64,000 nt of DNA. Source: Multifurca ochricompacta (lineage: Eukaryota > Basidiomycota > Agaricomycetes > Russulales > Russulaceae). How positions within the stretch are numbered: position 1 is the stretch's first letter; the number at the start of each line of letters is the position of its first letter. Position numbers and translations under genes: made by a program. The notes beneath the pieces were generated by a model. The model was not told the DNA's origin. It saw nothing but the letters and a program-made list of their open reading frames with translations, and did no database searches. Positions 1 through 12,012 of this stretch are shown here, piece after piece. Location: contig WTXG01000079.1 of NCBI GenBank assembly GCA_022496185.1, positions 92,858 through 156,857 of the forward strand. The letters are read 5' to 3'.

Positions 1-1038
1 AGCCGTCGTAAACATGACAGTCGATCTCTTGATGTCCGGCGTTGTGGGAGAGACATTTGCCACACCATCCTGAGGGGTTCTGAACAGTGGGGGCCTGTGT
101 GAGTTGTCGGAATAAGCATTGGCGACTCCAGTGCGAGGTACTTTGACAGTGTCGGCATCGTTTCGCGGCTTTAGGGCAGCACCAGCTGAGATGGTACTTG
201 CTACTGCAGCGCCAGCAAAGCTTGCCATCGGGGTTCTCATGGAGGCGCGGCATTTCGAAGCAGTGAGGGTTAAGCTGGGGTGCAAGGTCGAGGCGGCGAC
301 GAGGGAGTGGTCATGCAAAAATATTGGCGTACCGTTCAGAAATAGTTTGGTACGCCTCTCCTTGTTCCAACCTCGTCCTGATGCTCGCCAGGTGATGCTC
401 TATGTCAAAAACCCCTGATTAATCTTTACCATTTGCCGTTCATAGTCGCGGCGCTGCATCTCCAAATTGTCCCGAAGTGCCTGGAACTTGCGAAGTTGTG
501 CAATTTCAGCAGTTAGTTGTGGCATCCGTAAGTCCTGAAGTACTTCATTGATCGCGAAGGCACACGGGTCGTGAGCTGAGAGATGTTGCAAGTGTTCAGG
601 CCCTAGGACGTAATGTAGTCACCCAACGTTTTTCTCCTCAAGGTAAACTGGGGCCCCATAGACGGGTCCTCCTTTCTCCAAGCATCCGGCTACGTCCATA
701 CCTTCGTTGGTGTAATAAATATACTTGGCCACCTCTGTGGTGCCGTCGTTCTTGGACGATGGAATCATGAGCGGGAAGTAGAACTGTGAGTTGGGGTCGT
801 TGGGGAAGAAGGGGAATTCGGGAGACTTGTCGCCGAAGTCTACGTTGATCAGGTCGTTGGGATGGGGATGTTCGGGCAGATTAAAATCGTCATCGATGTT
901 GATGATCTTGTCCCCTTGGGCCATTTGGGCGGTTGCATCATAGTCAATAGGAGAAAGTGGACGAGAAGGAGGATGCACAGGAGTAAGTATGGGAAATGCA
1001 TCGATGGCGGCTGAGGTGTGGATCTTTGAGGAGGACAT
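1..1038 (-). pseudogene. GypA-1 ORF3, helical and zinc-knuckle protein, C-terminus outside window
   Basis: This is the third Gypsy ORF. It starts at ATG 1038-1036 (MSSSKIH), conserved with 8855 and 44883 in sister copies. Recognisable parts are a Pro/Ser-rich start (SPIDYD), the block YIYYTNEGMDVAG, and GPVYGAPVYLEEK. A TGA (from CGA) at 618-616 follows, then a helical segment (591-400). After a frameshift come three CCHC-type knuckles at 1-260: CWRCSSKYHLSWCC, CRHCQSTSHWSRQC and CGKCLSHNAGHQEIDC. No signal peptide or membrane segment is seen, so it is not a typical env. Function unknown; the knuckles suggest nucleic-acid binding. Confidence 0.75.
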
Positions 1039-4000
1039 GAGCGAGTTTCTGGTCAATTGTGGGGGAGAGAGCTGTTCAGCAACTCGTATCTTTTCCGGCT
1101 CTTTATCTGCCTCTGGGTGGTGTCTATAGAAGTCTTCAATAAGTTTGGGCGCAAAGACATCCACAGCAGGTTCCCACGAGTTGTCGGCATCTGGGAATCC
1201 CTTCCATTTGATCAGATAGTGAAGCTTCCGATTACGTCCTCGACCCTTCCATTTGGCGTCGGCAATGCATTCTACTTCCCATTCCGGTTCTCCGTCGACG
1301 AGGTCAGGGGGAGGTCTGGGAAAATTCTGTCCATGAATAGCGGTTTCTTTGTATGGTGTTAGAAGGCTGGCATGGAAGACAGGATGTATCTTCCAGGTGG
1401 CAGGTAACGTGAGCCTGTATGTGATGTCTGACAGCTTCTGTTCAATCGCAAAGGGACTGTGGCATCTGGGAGCTAATTTTGCCGTTGGGTGCGATGTATG
1501 GATATTGCGCCCTTCTAGCCAGACTTGATCTCCAACCTGGTAGGGCGTAAACCTAGTAGGCTTCTCGGCTAGGGTCCTTTGCGCCTTCTGAAGGTTTCTA
1601 CTGGCCGATTCCCGTATTTCTTCCCATTGGCCGATACGCTGTGTTACAGAGGGTACATTCGTGGGCTTGTCTGTCCATGTGGTGCGAGGGTTCCATCCCA
1701 TAATAAGAGAGAACAGGGTGGTCTTTGTCGTTCCATTTGGCCAACTGTTGTGCGCAAACTCAGCTGTTGCCAACCATTCTGCCCAGTCATTCTGTCGTTC
1801 GTTGCACCAGAACTGAAGGTATTGTTCTAGCCATTGATTCGTTCGTTCCGACTGTCCATCCGTCTGGGGGTGATATGCAGTGGATATGTTCTGTTGAATA
1901 TCGAGATGTTTACAGAGTGCTCAGGCAAACATGGAGGCGAATCGTGGGTCTCGGTCGGAAATAATCTTCTGCGGCAGTCCATAATGCCGGTAGACGTGGT
2001 TCAGGTAGAGTTTCGCAACTCCTTCTGCTGATATTGTCTCATTACAGGGGATGAAGAGGGTGGCCTTTGAGTAGTCATGGTCCATGATGGTAAGTATCGA
2101 GTCGTATCCCTGTGACTGTGGGAGTTTGACAATGAAGTCCATGGCGATGGTCTGGAAGGGAGCTGTTGCGACTGGTGTAATGGGTGAAAGTGCCGGCGGT
2201 CTTGGGTGAGTGTTTACTTTGTTTGCCTGGCATTCTGTGCATCCTTTGACATATGCTTCAACATCCTTTTTCATGTTTGGCCACCAGTAGTCTCGTTTGG
2301 CAAGGGCGTATGTATTTGCGATCCCCGGGTGTCCTGCAGAGGGAAGGTCGTGGTGAAAATGGATCACCCCCCTCTTAATGTTGTCGCCACCGGTGACAAC
2401 CAATTGATCGCCGTCTTTCCACCAGAGGCCGTTCTTTATTTTTATGTTGTGCGGCTCTGCCCAGGATTTGCACAATTCCTGGTTCATGTTCTGTGTTACT
2501 TGGGCCCATAGATCCATGTCGTGGAGGCTAACAACAGCAGTTTTTGCGAAGACATCTTCTGGTAGGACGACGATATTGTCATTGTCGTTTTCCCCTTCAT
2601 CTCGTCTGGTCGGTCTGGACAGGGCATCAGCTCGTGCATTGCGAGCTCCCGGTAGGTGCTTGAGTGTGAAGTTATACTCTTCAAGCTCCAGGACTTCTCG
2701 TGCTATTCGTCGGCTGATCTTGTGCGGTTCTCTCCAGTACAAAAGGTTGGAGTGGTCGGTATAGATGATGGTTTTATGCAAAGATCCAGCCAAGTATGGT
2801 CGCCAGTGTCGTAACGCTTTTACGATAGCCAGTAGTTCTCTGTCCCAAATGTCATAATTCCTTTCCACCGATGAGAATGTTTCCGAGTAAAATGTGACAG
2901 GATGAAGAATTCCTCTGGTATCTCTCTGTGATAAGACTGTGCCGTTGGCATACATGGAAGCATCAACCTCCAGTTCAAAGGGTTTGGCTAGGTCAGGTTG
3001 AATAAGAACCGGTTCAGAGCTGATAATCGCTTTAATCTGGTCAAATGCTTTCTGTTGTAGTTCATCCCAGTGCCAAGGCACATCCTTTTTCAACAAATCA
3101 TTAAGCGGTCGGGCGATGGCCGAGAATCCCTTGACAAAGCGTCGGTAGAAATTACAGAATCCGATGAACGATCTGACATCTTTGGTGCACTGAGGGGCGG
3201 TCCATTCTCGAATGCCTTGCACTTTTACAGGGTCCATGCGCACTTGCCCTCCTTCCAGGATAACACCCAGATATTCGACGGTCTTTTGTTCGAAGGAACA
3301 TTTGGCGGGTTTCAAATAGAGGTCATGTTTTGCCAGGATTTCTAGTACTTCGTGAACTCGGGTTCAGTGGTGGTGAATGTCATCTTTCGTGGCTACCAGG
3401 ATATCATCCATATATACCACGACCTCTTCTGTAAGGATTAGGTCCCGGAAAATGTGATTCATCATAGCCTGGAAGGTCACTGGTGAATTTGTCAAGCCAA
3501 AGAACATAATGTTGGGTTCGAAGAGTCCTTGATTGGTCTTGAAGGCGGCTTTAGGCTGGTCGCCTTCTCGGATACAAATGTTATTGTATCCCCAACGAAC
3601 GTCCATCTTTGAAAACAGGGCTTTATCACGCATCTTGTTGATGATTTCTGAGATCAGGGGAAGTGGGTAGTTATTTTTCACCGTAAGTTCGTTAATCCAT
3701 CTGTAATCCTGTACCGGTTGCAGTTTTCCATCCTTCTTTTTAATGAAAAAGAAGGGTGATGCATAAGGCGAGTTGGAAGGTCGTATGTAGCCTTTGCCAG
3801 GTGCTCCTCCAGGAAAGTAGAAAGTGCTTCCTTTTCTGGCTGCGATAGGGGATAGATCTTACAGTCCACTGACCGTGGGGCATCTGGGACGAAATCAATA
3901 GCATGATCCCAAGGTCGAGAGGGAGGGAAGTGTTGTGCTTCTTCCTCTGAAAGACCTTCCAGTGTCGATGATATTCTGCAGGGACCACTTCTTCAAACGT

Positions 4001-4609
4001 TTTCTCTGGATTCTTCTGTGCCTCTGCCTGGGCCAATTCTGATGCTTTGTAACATAACAGTACACCTGATCCACAGGTTCTACATCACTCCAGGTGACGG
4101 CCGATCCCATGACAATAGCATGGGTGAGAGGGTGTCACGCAGCGTAGTTGTATCCCAGAGACATAATGATAACTGGGTAGAAATCTTTATCCATAGTGGC
4201 CTCTGCCCAGTTGATCTTGGGTTCGAATGCTGCCAGCCAGGGTATCCTAGAACCATGTCTTCCTCTCCTAGATCCGTGATGAGGAAGCGAAGTTGCTTCG
4301 TTCGTTCCCCAACCTGTACTTCCAAATCACAACAATGCGTGATTTTCCCAGCTTTGTTAGCTGTCCCATCTATGTTCCAAATGTTTTTCTCTTGGGGGAG
4401 TAACTGTGTCCCCAATCCTAGCGTCCTCTGGAGTCATTGGCTAATGAAGTTGTCTGTAGCTCCAGAGTCAATCAATATCCGTCTGTCGGCTGTCTTCTGT
4501 TTAGTTTCAAAATGTACTGGTATTTTTAACGATTTGAAACGACTAGTGTATACAGAAGTTACATGGAGTGCTCTTGCCCAGGCCAATGGGGTCGAGCCAA
4601 TCAAAAATC
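1039..4609 (-). pseudogene. pol: GypA-1 pol (protease, RT, RNase H, integrase, chromodomain), nearly intact
   Basis: On the minus strand, protease (LIDSGATDNF near 4470) is followed by RT with [10 protein letters not shown] and [10 protein letters not shown] (about 3410). RNase H follows (ELEVDAS near 2960), then the integrase zinc finger (GHPGIANTYALAKRDYWW), the catalytic D,D,E region (AMDF, ISDRDPRF, QTDGQSERTN) and a chromodomain (KLHYLIKWKGFPDADNSWEP, about 1150-1235). In-frame TGA codons lie just left of 3364 and just left of 1921. Single-base deletions in T and G runs near 3935 and 3800 shift the frame in RT. Unlike GypA-2 and GypA-3, no stop separates the chromodomain from ORF3: the frame is open from 1773 to 619. 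Confidence 0.92.
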
Positions 4610-6120
4610 CTTCTGGCCAAAGGCCTTGTCAACAATCAAGGCACGTACTGCCTCGTCTTCATTCATCATATGTTCCCAGATAGCTGCCACTTTCTGTTCT
4701 TTAGTTTTTGGGGCGGTTACTGGGTTTTCTTTGACTGGGGTAGGTAGGTTCTGTATTGGCGGTGTCGTGGTAGTGGCGGCTACTATTGCTTCAGCAGCAT
4801 GAACTGTTTTCTTCGGGCAGAATCATGACATGTGCCCTGTGCTCGGCAGTGAAAGCAGCGCCCTTCCTTCATAAGGTTTTTTTTTCATCATCGGTAAGGG
4901 CTGCACGGGCCTTGGTGCGATCTGCCGATGTGTCCATGGCGTTGGGGTCTCGAGGATGGGTAGGTTTTACCCCAAACGCCGCCTTCCACTGATCGCGGGT
5001 TTTACCCTTCTTCATGTCAACTCCAAATCGTGTTTGGAAGTCCAATAATCCTGCTGCTGTGTTCTGGCAGCACTCGTCCACTGGCTCCATGACTCGGGGT
5101 GATGAAATTGGATGATGTTTTTCACCAGGGGGTTGGGCAACCCCTGGGAGAAGAGGTCAAGTGTCGCCTCTTCATTACATCGTACCCCGCTCTCTTGGCC
5201 AGGTTGCGAAATCTGGCTACATAGCCATCTAAGTCCCCTCTTCCATTTTGAGGGACTTCAGTTCTCTGGCAGCCTTCTGTTTGGCCTGCCCATCTGTGAA
5301 GGCGTCTTTGAATCTTTGCACCACTACATCCCACAGATCTCGTCTGTGGTTCTGGTTCCAGCTGTAACTCTTCATTCAGCCATTCAATCTGCTCCATTGT
5401 CCAGTCATCGACGGAATCCCCTCTAATAAGCGAGAGGAAGAGGTTGGTTCATTGGAAAGGGTTCACGATTTGTGGGACATCATGATTGAAGTTCTTGAAC
5501 GTCTCAAACTCGAGCATGAACTTTTGCTCTGTGATCAGTCACCAGTGAATGTGGTCGGCAGGACTCCGTAAGGCGTCCTGATGGGGGAGGAAGGTTTGGA
5601 GCGGGGACAATGGGAGCGGGGTTGGGTAACTGTGCAGCAATGGTCGACATTGTTGGGTACGTAATAGTCAGGGTGTCTGAGGTTTGTCGTGTAATCTGGG
5701 GAGAGACTAAAGCAGATGTTCTGAACGTAGTACTCTCGGGTGCAACTGTCTGAGCCGTAAAACTGGTGGCTATAACTTGTGCGTCTTCGCTGCTTTCTTC
5801 GATGTATTCCTCTGGTTCTGAATCTGTGACGATGGCTGGAGGATTCTCTCTCCAAGGTCCTAGGCCATACTCTGGTGGGGTGGGTCCTGTGGTAACCCAG
5901 GAACGATGGCTTCTAGAGTAACGGATACGGTACCAGACCCTTTTCTGTTCGTCATATTCAACTGGCTGGTACTGGTCGTCGTGATAGACTAGTATCCAAA
6001 CTCGGTTTCAAAATCTTTCCAGATGGCAGAGCCAAGGACTTGTTGTGAAAGATTATCCTCGTCTTGGCAGTCGATGAGTTCTTCGTTGTGCAAGGTCTGA
6101 CTGCGGCTGGATGAAGCCAC
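4601..6120 (-). pseudogene. gag: GypA-1 gag, broken
   Basis: Gag would form the particle and bind RNA. The minus-strand frame starts near 6120 with GTG (no ATG there; see findings) and has the N-terminal family sequence ending in SQQVLGSA. A conserved internal methionine (MSTIAAQ) follows near 5650, then the capsid-like helical region (5122-5397) and a zinc knuckle near 4790-4850. The frame ends with TGA at 4601-4603, directly behind GGATTTT (minus strand, 4610-4604). Frameshifts and a stop in the knuckle (CGA to TGA) break it. Identity rests on alignment by eye to the other three GypA copies. Confidence 0.82.
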
Positions 6121-6129
6121 GGTGGGGAG

Positions 6130-6140
6130 AGACTCGACTT
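6130..6140 (-). promoter_or_regulatory. GypA-1 self-primer binding site
   Basis: On the minus strand this reads AAGTCGAGTCT, starting 2 nt after the LTR end. It is complementary, with one mismatch, to AGACTCAACTT at 6379-6369 in the LTR, the predicted 5' end of the transcript. This is the Tf1/sushi type of self-priming, not a tRNA site. Confidence 0.8.
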
Positions 6141-6142
6141 AA

Positions 6143-6737
6143 TGTAACGCCTGGTGCGGGTGTTTGTCACGACGTGTGATAAGTCGCGTAGCAAAACTAC
6201 GAAGTCAGGTGTGCACTGTCTTTCAAGTACACGGAATTCGGGTGAGAAGTCAATACCAAGGAGCTAATCCCTTAGTACTGGTGAGTGGAGAAGTGCCAAA
6301 AGCACTGAGACAATTCAAGAGTCGGGTCTTAGGAATCACCCAGAAGGTAATGCACCAAGTCGATTAAGAAGTTGAGTCTGAGGCATACAGGCTATCCAGG
6401 CAGGCCTTATATACGTAATAGAGGTCGGAGTCTAAATCGGAGTACCGTACTTGATGTATCAACAAAGTCGTAATGTAACCAAATGGGGGACGGAGTCAAT
6501 GTGGGCCAGGTGAGAATATACGTAGACAAATCTGGTATAGTCGCAATTCTGGTGGGAAAATACGTAAGCGTTCTTGTGTAAAGTATGAGTCAGAGATAAG
6601 CACAGCCTCGGGTCAAAGATAAGGAACAAATAGGTACAAAGGAAGTCATAACACGGTCAACGAAGGGGCAAACAGAGTCAAATAGCACGTCACGTGATGG
6701 AGAAAGGAAACGAGACGATGCAGCGGGGTTTGTAACA
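6143..6737 (-). repeat. GypA-1 5' LTR
   Basis: 595 bp, matching in length and content the 593-bp LTRs of GypA-3. On the minus strand it begins TGTTAC at 6737 and ends at 6143. A TATA box (TATATAAG on the minus strand) lies at 6406-6413. The predicted transcript start and self-primer is at 6369-6379. Several AGATAAG motifs lie in the U3 part near 6595-6630. Confidence 0.9.
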
Positions 6738-7036
6738 CTGATGTTCATCTGGTCAAGTTTGATGGCCAGGCATCTACTTCTGAGATAAAGAAGTACCAAC
6801 AGTTGATGGGGTCTCTGCTATGGGTGCAGATTGGAAGCAGACCTGACATCAGTTTTGCTGTGGTGTGCCTCAGTCAATATGCTTCCAACCCCTCTCAAGA
6901 TCATATGTGACTTGCAAAATATGTCTTAAAGTATCTTAATAGTACAAAAGACTACAAGTTGTGGTATTCTGGAGGGAATGGGGAGAGTGGCCTTCATGGC
7001 TTTGCAGATTCCTCATGGGGAGATCAAGAGGACTGC
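6738..7036 (+). pseudogene. pol: CopB pol fragment (end of RT, start of RNase H)
   Basis: Translating from 6740 gives Copia sequence (SEIKKYQQLMGSLLWVQIGS, then DSSWGDQED), very close to CopA. One in-frame TGA (CGA to TGA) follows SQDHM. The right end stops at the GypA-2 LTR. Its last five bases ACTGC (7032-7036) are repeated at 21051-21055, where the Copia frame resumes (HSTSGYVYFLA). So this and 21051-21473 were once continuous. The 5' part of CopB lies left of the window, beyond GypA-1. Confidence 0.92.
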
Positions 7037-7631
7037 TGTTACGTCTGGTGCAGGACATTCCACATGACTTGGGTGACAGCATTTGTCAATAGGCAGATAA
7101 GAAGCCAATGGGGCCTCTTGGAGTTGTAATGGAATGAGTCAAAGTCAAAGGGGCTGCTCCCTAGGACGATGTTAAGTGGACAAGTGCTGAAAGCACTGAG
7201 ACAGACGAGTCAGAGATTCACAGGAGATGTCCAGAAGACAAGCACCGATGTATTCAATAAGTCGAGTCTGAGGTCTACAATGTAACTACAGTGGACTTAT
7301 ATACATAATCAGGTGAGTGTCTAAAGATAAGCAATCTCAGAGTCATGTGGGCCCAAATATACAAAAGTGTAGGGTGTAAAGCCAAGCTTCTGATAGGGAA
7401 TTAAGTAAGTGTCCAGTCGTAAAGATAAGAGGATAAGAAGATAAGAAGATAAGAGGTAATCATAGACAAACAGTATGTACACAAGTCCAATCAGCAGTCA
7501 CAGGGATGGGAGTAATGCATGTGAGGGGTCCCAGGAGGGGGACATAATGAGGAAGTGTAACATTGGTGGGCGAGTGGGGTCTTTGCTGGGGAGGGTAAAT
7601 AAAAGAGGGCTACTGGGCCCTGGTTGTAACA
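7037..7631 (-). repeat. GypA-2 3' LTR
   Basis: 595 bp; plus-strand boundaries TGTTACG...TTGTAACA. It carries a block of four GATAAG motifs at about 7422-7455 and a TATA box. The polypurine tract (CCCTCCTTTCT on the plus strand, 7635-7645) lies directly to its right, marking it as the 3' LTR of a minus-strand element. Confidence 0.93.
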
Positions 7632-7662
7632 TCACCCTCCTTTCTGGTCTGAGCTGACCCAG

Positions 7663-8855
7663 CTAGAAACACGCACTGTCATCATCTTGTACCAAGTCCA
7701 CATAATCATCTGCCAGATTTTGATCCCCCATGGTGTAAGTCTTGTCCACTGCACATTGGTGTGTGCACAAAAACCCATATGGGCCACGTCATCTGCACTG
7801 GTGGCACAGATTGTAGACCAGGCAATTGAGCTTGCGATGCCCCACATTGTGGTGCAGACACTTTCCGCACCATCCTGAAGGATTGACAATCGTGGGAGCA
7901 ACACCCAAATGTTGGAAGATGCAAAATTGACTCCAGTGTAGGTTGCTTCAGCAGTGGTGGCACCATTTGCGGTTGAGGGGGCAATTCCAGCTAATGTGAT
8001 ACTTGCTGTTGCATCACCAGCAAGTCTCTCCTCGGGGGTTCTCATGCATATGTGGCATCTCAAATCGGTTTGGCAGCAGTTTTGGTGCTGCTCCTAGTGA
8101 TCGTGGTGGGAGAGGTCGTGCATACGTGTCTGCATACCTCTTGGCAATTGTCTGATATGCATCCCCTATCTCCAGCCTCTTCCGGATCTCTGTTAACTCC
8201 TGTTCTACTTGGAACATCCCCCTCATGAGCCTTGTCATTTGCTTTGCATATTCTTTATACTGGGTGTTGAGTGTGGTGCGTAGTGTGAGAGTCTTCTGCA
8301 GTCTCATTACTTCGGCTTTGAGATGTGGGAGACACATGTCATTCAATACCTCGTTGATTGCAAATGCTCAGGGGTCGTCAGCTGCGAGATGTCCCAGTTG
8401 TTTGTCACTCATTGTATGGTGAAGACGACCCATGTATCGTTCTTCCAAATATACTGGGGCCCTGTAGACAGGCCCATCCTTCTTCATACAGCCCACAATG
8501 TCCATTCCTCCATTGGTGTAAAAGATGTACTTAGCTATGACCTTTTCTCCATCGGCCATGGTGATCTTGAGGGGAAATACATGGAGGAGTTCAGGTTATT
8601 GGTGAAGAAGGGGAATTCAGGTATGTCATCATCTTGCTCCATGTCAATGAGATTGTTTGGGTGGGGCTCTTCAGAGTGGGTGAAGTCATTGTTGGGGTTA
8701 GGTGACTGGGTCTTGACTCATTCTTCAGCGGCTTCATAATCGATGGGGGAAGAAGGGCAAGTGGAGGGATGAGCAGAAGGAAAAGCCTCTACAACCACAG
8801 TAGTGGCAGCAAAGGCATCAACAGTGGCAGAGGCAGCAATGAATGAAGAAGACAT
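7663..8855 (-). pseudogene. GypA-2 ORF3, broken
   Basis: Starts at ATG 8855-8853 (MSSSFIAA) and ends at TAG 7665-7663, the same limits as in GypA-3. Conserved blocks are SPIDYEAAEE, KYIFYTNGGMDIVGCMKKDG (8559-8500) and APVYLEERYMGRLHH. A helical region (8346-8160) is followed by KRLEIGDAYQTIAKRYADTYA and the zinc-knuckle region (8060-7680). Several TGA codons stand where GypA-3 has CGA, and indels shift the frame. It follows the pol stop by about 80 bases. Confidence 0.75.
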
Positions 8856-8935
8856 ATTGGTTGTGGATAGGACATTGCTGGTGAAGCGTTGTTCTGGGGT
8901 GAAAGATATCAGGAACCCTCTCCTTTTAACTACCC

Positions 8936-11495
8936 TTGGGTGCTTGGGGATGTCATAAGTGGAACTCTGCGATCAGGTCCAGGGCAAAGATATTCCTGGC
9001 TGGTTCCCATGAATTGTCAGAGTCTGGGAAACCCTTCCACTTGATCAGGTAATGTAATTTGCGCCCTCTGCCTCGATAGGCAGAGTTTACAATCTGTTCC
9101 ACTTCCCATTCTGCTTCTCCATCAACTAATTCAGGTGGAGGCCTTGGGAAGTTCTCCCATGAATGGACATCTCCTTGTATGGTGTCAGAAGCTTGGCATG
9201 GAAGACTGGGTGAATCTTCCATGTGGGAGGAAGTTCAAGCTCATATGACATGTCCAATAACTTCCTTGTGATTCTGAAGGGTCCATGACATCAGGGTGCC
9301 AATTTAGCTGTGGGGTGTGATGTGTGGATGTGCTTCCCTTCCAGCCAAACCTGCTCATTGGCTTGATAAGGTGTGAACTTTGAGGGTTTATCCAATAGGG
9401 ACTGTTGTGCCTTTAGTAGGTTTTCATTGGCGGATTTCTGGATCTCATCCCATTGGCCAATTCATTGTGAGGTTGTGGGAACATTTGTAGGCTTATTGGT
9501 CCATGTGGTGCATGGTACCCAGCCCATGATAAGGGAAAATGGGGGGGTCTTTGTTGTGCCGTTAGGCCAGGAGTTATGTGCAAACTCTGCTGTTGCCAGC
9601 CAGTCTGCCCAATCATCCTGTCATCCATTACACCAGAATTGGAGGTATTGCTCCAGCCACTGATTGGTACGTTCCGACTGTCCATCTGTTTGGGGGTGGT
9701 AGGCAGTTGAAATGTTCTGCTTTATGTCCAGGACTTTGCATAACACTCTGGCAAATGTTGAGGTAAAGCATGGGTCTCGGTCAGAGATGATCTTTTCTGG
9801 AAGGCCATAATGCCTATAGATGTGGTCAAGATAGAGCTTGGCTACTCCTTCAGCTGTGATAGTTTCTTTGCATGGTATGAAGAGTGCTGCTTTGGAGTAG
9901 TCATGGTCTGTGATGGTTAAGATGGAATTGAAGCCTCTGGAGTTGGGTAGCTTGACTATGAAGTCCATGGCGATGGTCTGGAATAGCAGGGACATGGTGG
10001 GAGTAATGGGGAATATTGCTGGTGGTTGTGGGTGCATGTTTACTTTATTGGCCTGGCACACTGCACATCCCTTTACATAGTCTTCAATGTCTTTCTTCAT
10101 GTTGGGCCACCAATAGTCTTGTCTGGCAAGAGCGTAAGTGTTGGCAATGCCTGGATGGCCGGCAGAGGGTAAGTCATGGTGAAAATGGATCACCCCCCTC
10201 TTAATGTTGTCACCACCAGTGACAACAAGGCGATCATCATCCTTCCACCAGAGGCCATCAATCTTTTTCAGATTATGCACATCTGCCCAGGATTGACAAA
10301 GCTGTTGGTTCATGTTCTGTGATACCTGGGCCCAGAGATCCATGTTGTGGATGATAACAACTGCTTGTTGTGTAAAAACTTCTTCAGGGAGGACTGTGAT
10401 ATTATCATTGTCTTCCTCCCCATTGTGCATGTCTGGTCATCACAACAGGGCATCTGCTCATGCATTGCGACTTCCTGCAATATGTTTCAGGGTGAAGTTG
10501 TACTCTTCCAGTTCTAAGACCTCCCATGCCATGCATCAGCTGATTTTATGGGGTTCCTTCCAGTACAGGAGGTTAGAGTGGTTGGTGTGGATGATGGTCT
10601 TATGTGGGGTTCCTGCTAGGTAAGGCCACCAGTGACACAATGCTTTTATGATAGCTAGTAACTCTCGATCCCAGATATCGTAATTTTGTTCAGCAGGGGA
10701 AAATGTCTCTGAATAAAAGGCAACTGGGTGAAGGAGTCCCATGGTATCCCTTTGATTCAGCACCACTCCGTTAGCAAAGTGGGACACATCAACTTCTAGT
10801 TCAAATGGTTTTCCCAGGTCTGGCTGTAGGAGGACGGGCTCTGAGCCCACAATATCCCTAATTTTCTCAAATGCCTGTTGCTGACTCTCTTCCCAATGCC
10901 AGGGGATGTCTTTCTTGAGCAGGTCATTGAGGGGTCGTGCAATCCCTGAAAACCCCCATACGAAACGTCGATAGAAGTTACAGAATCCTATGAAGGATCA
11001 GACGTCTTTGACACTCGTGGGTACAGGCCACTCTCAGATCCCTTGTACTTTTATGGGATCCATTTGTACCTGTCCTCCCTTCAGGATGACCCCTAGGTAT
11101 TTGACACTGGATTGCTTGAAGGAACATTTGGTTGGTTTGAGATATAAGTCATGCTCATGTAGGATGTCCAACACTTGGTGTACTCATTCGCAGTGATGTG
11201 TCAGGTCATTGGTGGTTGCTACCAGTATATTGTCCATATACACTACCACTTCACCAGTGAGAATGAGATCCCAGAAAATGTGGTTCATCATAGATTGAAA
11301 GGTGGCGGGCGAGTTTGTGAGACCAAAGAACATAACGTTTGGTTCGAATAATCCCTGGTTAGTTTTGAAAGCTGCTTTACACTGGTCCCCTTCTTTGATT
11401 CTGATGTTATTGTAGCCCCAGTGAACATCCATTTTCGAAAATAAGGACTTGTCTTGCATAGTGTCAATGAGTTCTGAGATGAGGGGGAGGGGGTA
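8936..11495 (-). pseudogene. pol: GypA-2 pol, 3' part (RT to chromodomain)
   Basis: On the minus strand: RT with [10 protein letters not shown] and [10 protein letters not shown] (11510-11200), where the second catalytic Asp of YMDD has become Asn. RNase H (10850-10540) and integrase (10430-9621, GHPGIANTYALARQDYWW, SDRDPCF) follow, then a chromodomain (LHYLIKWKGFPDSDNSWEPA, about 9070-9000). The end is TAA at 8938-8936. CGA-to-TGA stops and CpG loss are frequent. CopA interrupts it at 11500/11501; the 5' part resumes at 18017. Confidence 0.9.
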
Positions 11496-11500
11496 GGTGT

Positions 11501-12012
11501 TGTCAAACAATCATGCTGCTGGTTATACTGACTGTGGTTAGTAGCGGTGAGGCTAAACAAAGACAAGTACTTCAGAGGTTAGAAGAACTCTGTATTACTA
11601 TCTACACACCTAAACAAAGACAAGTCTAATATAATAGGTTAGTCTATAGGTAGTGAGAGAGTAGAGTAAAGGGAACTTACACTTCAGAGGTTAGAAGAAC
11701 TCTGAAGTGGAAGAGACGAAACAGACACCCTTATATACCCATAGGGGCCAGGGGAAATGGTCTGTGCGCACTGGGAATAAGTCCACAAGTGCCGGACAAT
11801 AAACAGAGAGGGATAAAGGCGATTGGCCAAAGAGATATCACATGCTTACTGCGCATTACTAAGTCCATCACTAATCAGCTGAGTAAGGTGAGAAAGAAGT
11901 GTAATAAAGATAACATAAAAAGTCCGATACTCCGAGATCTAATCTAATCTAATCTACAGCTGAAGCGAACCTTAGATGCCTGAAGCATCTCCAGACACGT
12001 CCTGTGTCAACA
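11501..12012 (-). repeat. CopA 3' LTR
   Basis: 512 bp, TGTCAAAC...TCAACA on the plus strand. On the minus strand it holds a TATA box (TATATAAGGG, 11737-11728), then a perfect 9-bp stem-loop at 11681-11708 (ACTTCAGAG/CTCTGAAGT on the plus strand). A second partial copy lies at 11569-11592. A short AATCT tandem run lies at 11938-11956. Confidence 0.95.

Larger units (their letters stand above)
1..6737 (-). mobile_element. GypA-1, Ty3/Gypsy chromovirus, 3' end outside window
   Basis: Reading on the minus strand from 6737: 5' LTR, self-priming site, gag, -1 frameshift site, pol with chromodomain, and a third ORF that runs off the left edge. The order matches the complete copy at 39227-46706. It is inserted in a Copia element, since Copia reverse transcriptase codons begin at 6738. 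The flank 6738-6742 (CTGAT) would be the target duplication, but the other end is outside the window. Decay is by a few CGA-to-TGA stops and single-base deletions in homopolymers. Confidence 0.93.

Noticed and set aside
11938..11956. AATCT tandem run as a telomere-like repeat
   Set aside because: Only three to four units, present in both CopA LTRs; not the usual fungal TTAGGG.
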